Below, piece by piece: positions 6,518 through 7,566 of a stretch of DNA of 7,566 bases. Both the position numbers and the translations under genes were made by a program. Position 1 is the first letter of the stretch, and each line of letters begins with the position of its first letter. This DNA is from Bacteriovoracaceae bacterium (GTDB lineage: Bacteria > Bdellovibrionota > UBA1018): positions 1 through 7,566 of the forward strand of contig CANFHS010000116.1 in NCBI GenBank assembly GCA_947446835.1, read 5' to 3'. A model generated the notes under the pieces. The model made no database searches and was not told the origin of the DNA. It was given only the letters and a program-made list of their open reading frames with translations.

Positions 6518-7261
6518 ATGCGGAAGATCTACCTGGTTCCGAATTTCGTCACGACGGCGAACATGTTTGCCGGCTTCTACTCGATCCTGGCATCGATCCA
6601 ATCCGACTTTGGCACGGCCTCCTGGGCCATCCTCGTCGCGGCGGTTTTCGACATGCTGGATGGCCGGATTGCCCGCCTCGCCAAGGCCACGAGCCAGTTC
6701 GGCGTGGAGTACGACAGCCTGTCCGACCTGATTTCCTTCGGCGTGGCTCCCGCGATCCTGCTGTACCAGTGGTCCTTGGCCCCGTTCGGTCGGCTGGGTT
6801 GGGCGGCCGCTTTCCTGTTCCTGGCTTGCGGAGCCCTGCGGCTGGCTCGCTTCAACGTGACCACGGCTTCGCTTCCCAAGGGCTACTTCCAGGGCTTGCC
6901 CATCCCGATGGCGGCAGGGGTGGTGGCTACGCTCATCATTTTCCTGCAGGAGCTGGGCTGGTCGGCCGAGCAGTCGGGCGGCATCGTCGCTCTCACCTTG
7001 ATCCTGGCCAGCTTGATGGTCAGCACGCTGCGTTTTCCCTCGTTCAAGGAGCTCAACTGGCGTTCGCACGCCAGCTTCGGCTACCTGGCCGTGGGCGTCC
7101 TGGCCATGATTCTGATCGCGATCCGGCCGGAGGTGACGCTTTTCCTGGTGCTGGGCGCCTATGTGCTGCTGAGCCTGGGCTGGAACCTGATCCGTTTTTT
7201 TGTGGGTTCGGCTTCCCGTCAGGGGCATGCCGAGCCCGTGGCAGGCCAGAAGGAGAAATGA
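6518..7261 (+). CDS. pssA: CDP-diacylglycerol-serine O-phosphatidyltransferase (phosphatidylserine synthase, type II)
   Basis: This membrane enzyme transfers the phosphatidyl group from CDP-diacylglycerol to L-serine, giving phosphatidylserine, usually decarboxylated further to phosphatidylethanolamine. The 247-residue product opens with IYLVPNFVTTANMFAGF, typical of PssA. It then shows the complete CDP-alcohol phosphotransferase signature from Asp45 to Asp70, with the four metal-binding/catalytic Asp at 45, 48, 66 and 70 plus Gly49, Ala52, Arg53 and Gly62. Several membrane helices follow, then a short polar tail ending in Lys-Glu-Lys. The start ATG has GGAG five bases upstream, partly inside a predicted hairpin. 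The related enzyme PgsA shares the signature, but its N-terminus reads differently, so PssA is the better call. No psd gene is visible nearby. A run of seven T lies at 7195-7201. Confidence 0.92.
   Translation: MRKIYLVPNFVTTANMFAGFYSILASIQSDFGTASWAILVAAVFDMLDGRIARLAKATSQFGVEYDSLSDLISFGVAPAILLYQWSLAPFGRLGWAAAFLFLACGALRLARFNVTTASLPKGYFQGLPIPMAAGVVATLIIFLQELGWSAEQSGGIVALTLILASLMVSTLRFPSFKELNWRSHASFGYLAVGVLAMILIAIRPEVTLFLVLGAYVLLSLGWNLIRFFVGSASRQGHAEPVAGQKEK
7250..7255 (+). promoter_or_regulatory. Ribosome binding site of asd inside the end of pssA
   Basis: AAGGAG lies within the last codons of pssA, seven bases before ATG 7263. It decides the asd start: an ATG at 7258-7260 is in a different frame that gives an unrelated peptide, while ATG 7263 opens the frame with the dehydrogenase motifs. 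The single-base gap between the two genes suggests coupled translation. Confidence 0.7.
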
Positions 7262-7262
7262 A

Positions 7263-7566
7263 ATGCAAAACGCCGATCCGCGGGGATTTCGCGTCGCGGT
7301 GGTGGGGGCAACCGGCGCGGTAGGGCAGATCCTGCTCGATGTGCTGGAGAAACGTCAGTTCCCCGTTTCGGAGCTCGTGGCATTCGCCTCGGCCCGTTCG
7401 GTGGGCAAGGCAGTGCGGTTTCGCGGACAGGAATCCGTGTGCCGTCCCCTGGAGCCTGGCTGTTTTGCGGGAATCGACTTCGTCTTCTTTGATGCCTCCG
7501 ATGCGGTCTCCAAGGACTGGGTGCCCGAAGCTGCCCGCTCCGGCGCCTGGGTCATCGACAACTCGG
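7263..7566 (+). CDS. asd: Aspartate-semialdehyde dehydrogenase, N-terminal part (partial)
   Basis: The gene runs off the window end; 101 codons plus one base are visible. The enzyme reduces aspartyl phosphate to aspartate semialdehyde with NADPH, the branch point to lysine/diaminopimelate, threonine and methionine. The start MQNADPRGF leads into RVAVVGATGAVGQ, a Rossmann nucleotide-binding strand and glycine loop (GATGAVG at residues 15-21). A segment FASARSVGK follows, where the family has a Ser-rich NADP phosphate-binding stretch. The part ending FFDASDAVSKDW...AARSGAWVIDNS matches the usual region before the conserved S.FR and the active-site Cys, which lie beyond the window. N-acetyl-glutamyl-phosphate reductase (ArgC) has a similar fold, but the VIDNS wording and the GATGAVG loop favour Asd. 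The start codon is one base after the pssA stop. Confidence 0.9.
   Translation, partial: MQNADPRGFRVAVVGATGAVGQILLDVLEKRQFPVSELVAFASARSVGKAVRFRGQESVCRPLEPGCFAGIDFVFFDASDAVSKDWVPEAARSGAWVIDNS

Noticed and set aside
6311..7228. Minus-strand open frame opposite the transporter end and pssA
   Set aside because: It is a Gln/His/Arg-rich shadow; the + strand carries the full CDP-alcohol phosphotransferase signature.
7258..7323. Alternative reading from ATG 7258 at the pssA/asd junction
   Set aside because: This frame gives a short unrelated peptide. The frame from ATG 7263 contains the GATGAVG loop and other Asd features and stays open to the window end.

Overview
The window is a densely packed, single-direction stretch of bacterial housekeeping genes. 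All ten coding regions are on the + strand. The DNA is GC-rich (clearly above 60% by eye) with strongly G/C-biased third codon positions and no obvious compositional break, so I see no sign of recent transfer. An S2P-type RseP protease, a long-chain CdsA and a type II PssA fit a GC-rich, probably Gram-negative (diderm) bacterium. The order tsf-pyrH-frr-uppS-cdsA-rseP is widespread, but the usual dxr is missing beside cdsA and bamA does not follow rseP. That argues against a typical gamma- or betaproteobacterial layout. I cannot name the phylum with confidence.

Layout: 1-144 holds the last 47 codons of tsf (elongation factor Ts). Then come pyrH (UMP kinase, 157-867), frr (ribosome recycling factor, 882-1439), uppS (undecaprenyl diphosphate synthase, 1439-2206), cdsA (CDP-diglyceride synthase, 2203-3030), rseP (site-2 membrane protease with three PDZ repeats, 3049-4674), tsaB (tRNA t6A modification, 4696-5529), a ten-helix EamA/DMT-family transporter (5519-6466), pssA (phosphatidylserine synthase, 6518-7261), and the first 101 codons of asd (aspartate-semialdehyde dehydrogenase, 7263 to the window end).

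Genes are separated by 0 to about 20 bases or overlap (frr/uppS by 1, uppS/cdsA by 4, tsaB/transporter by 11). The exception is a 51-base gap before pssA, which contains an 8-bp stem-loop running into the pssA ribosome binding site. No strong promoter or terminator is visible, so the block is probably one long operon, or two with a possible break at 6467-6517.

Functionally the cluster joins translation (tsf, frr, tsaB), pyrimidine nucleotide supply (pyrH), the lipid carrier for peptidoglycan (uppS), phospholipid synthesis (cdsA makes CDP-diacylglycerol, which pssA uses with serine), envelope proteolysis (rseP) and the aspartate/diaminopimelate pathway (asd). I found no mobile element, CRISPR array, RNA gene or evidently new system. 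The most notable points are the third PDZ repeat in RseP, the stem-loop at the pssA start, and the substrate-unknown transporter coupled to tsaB.
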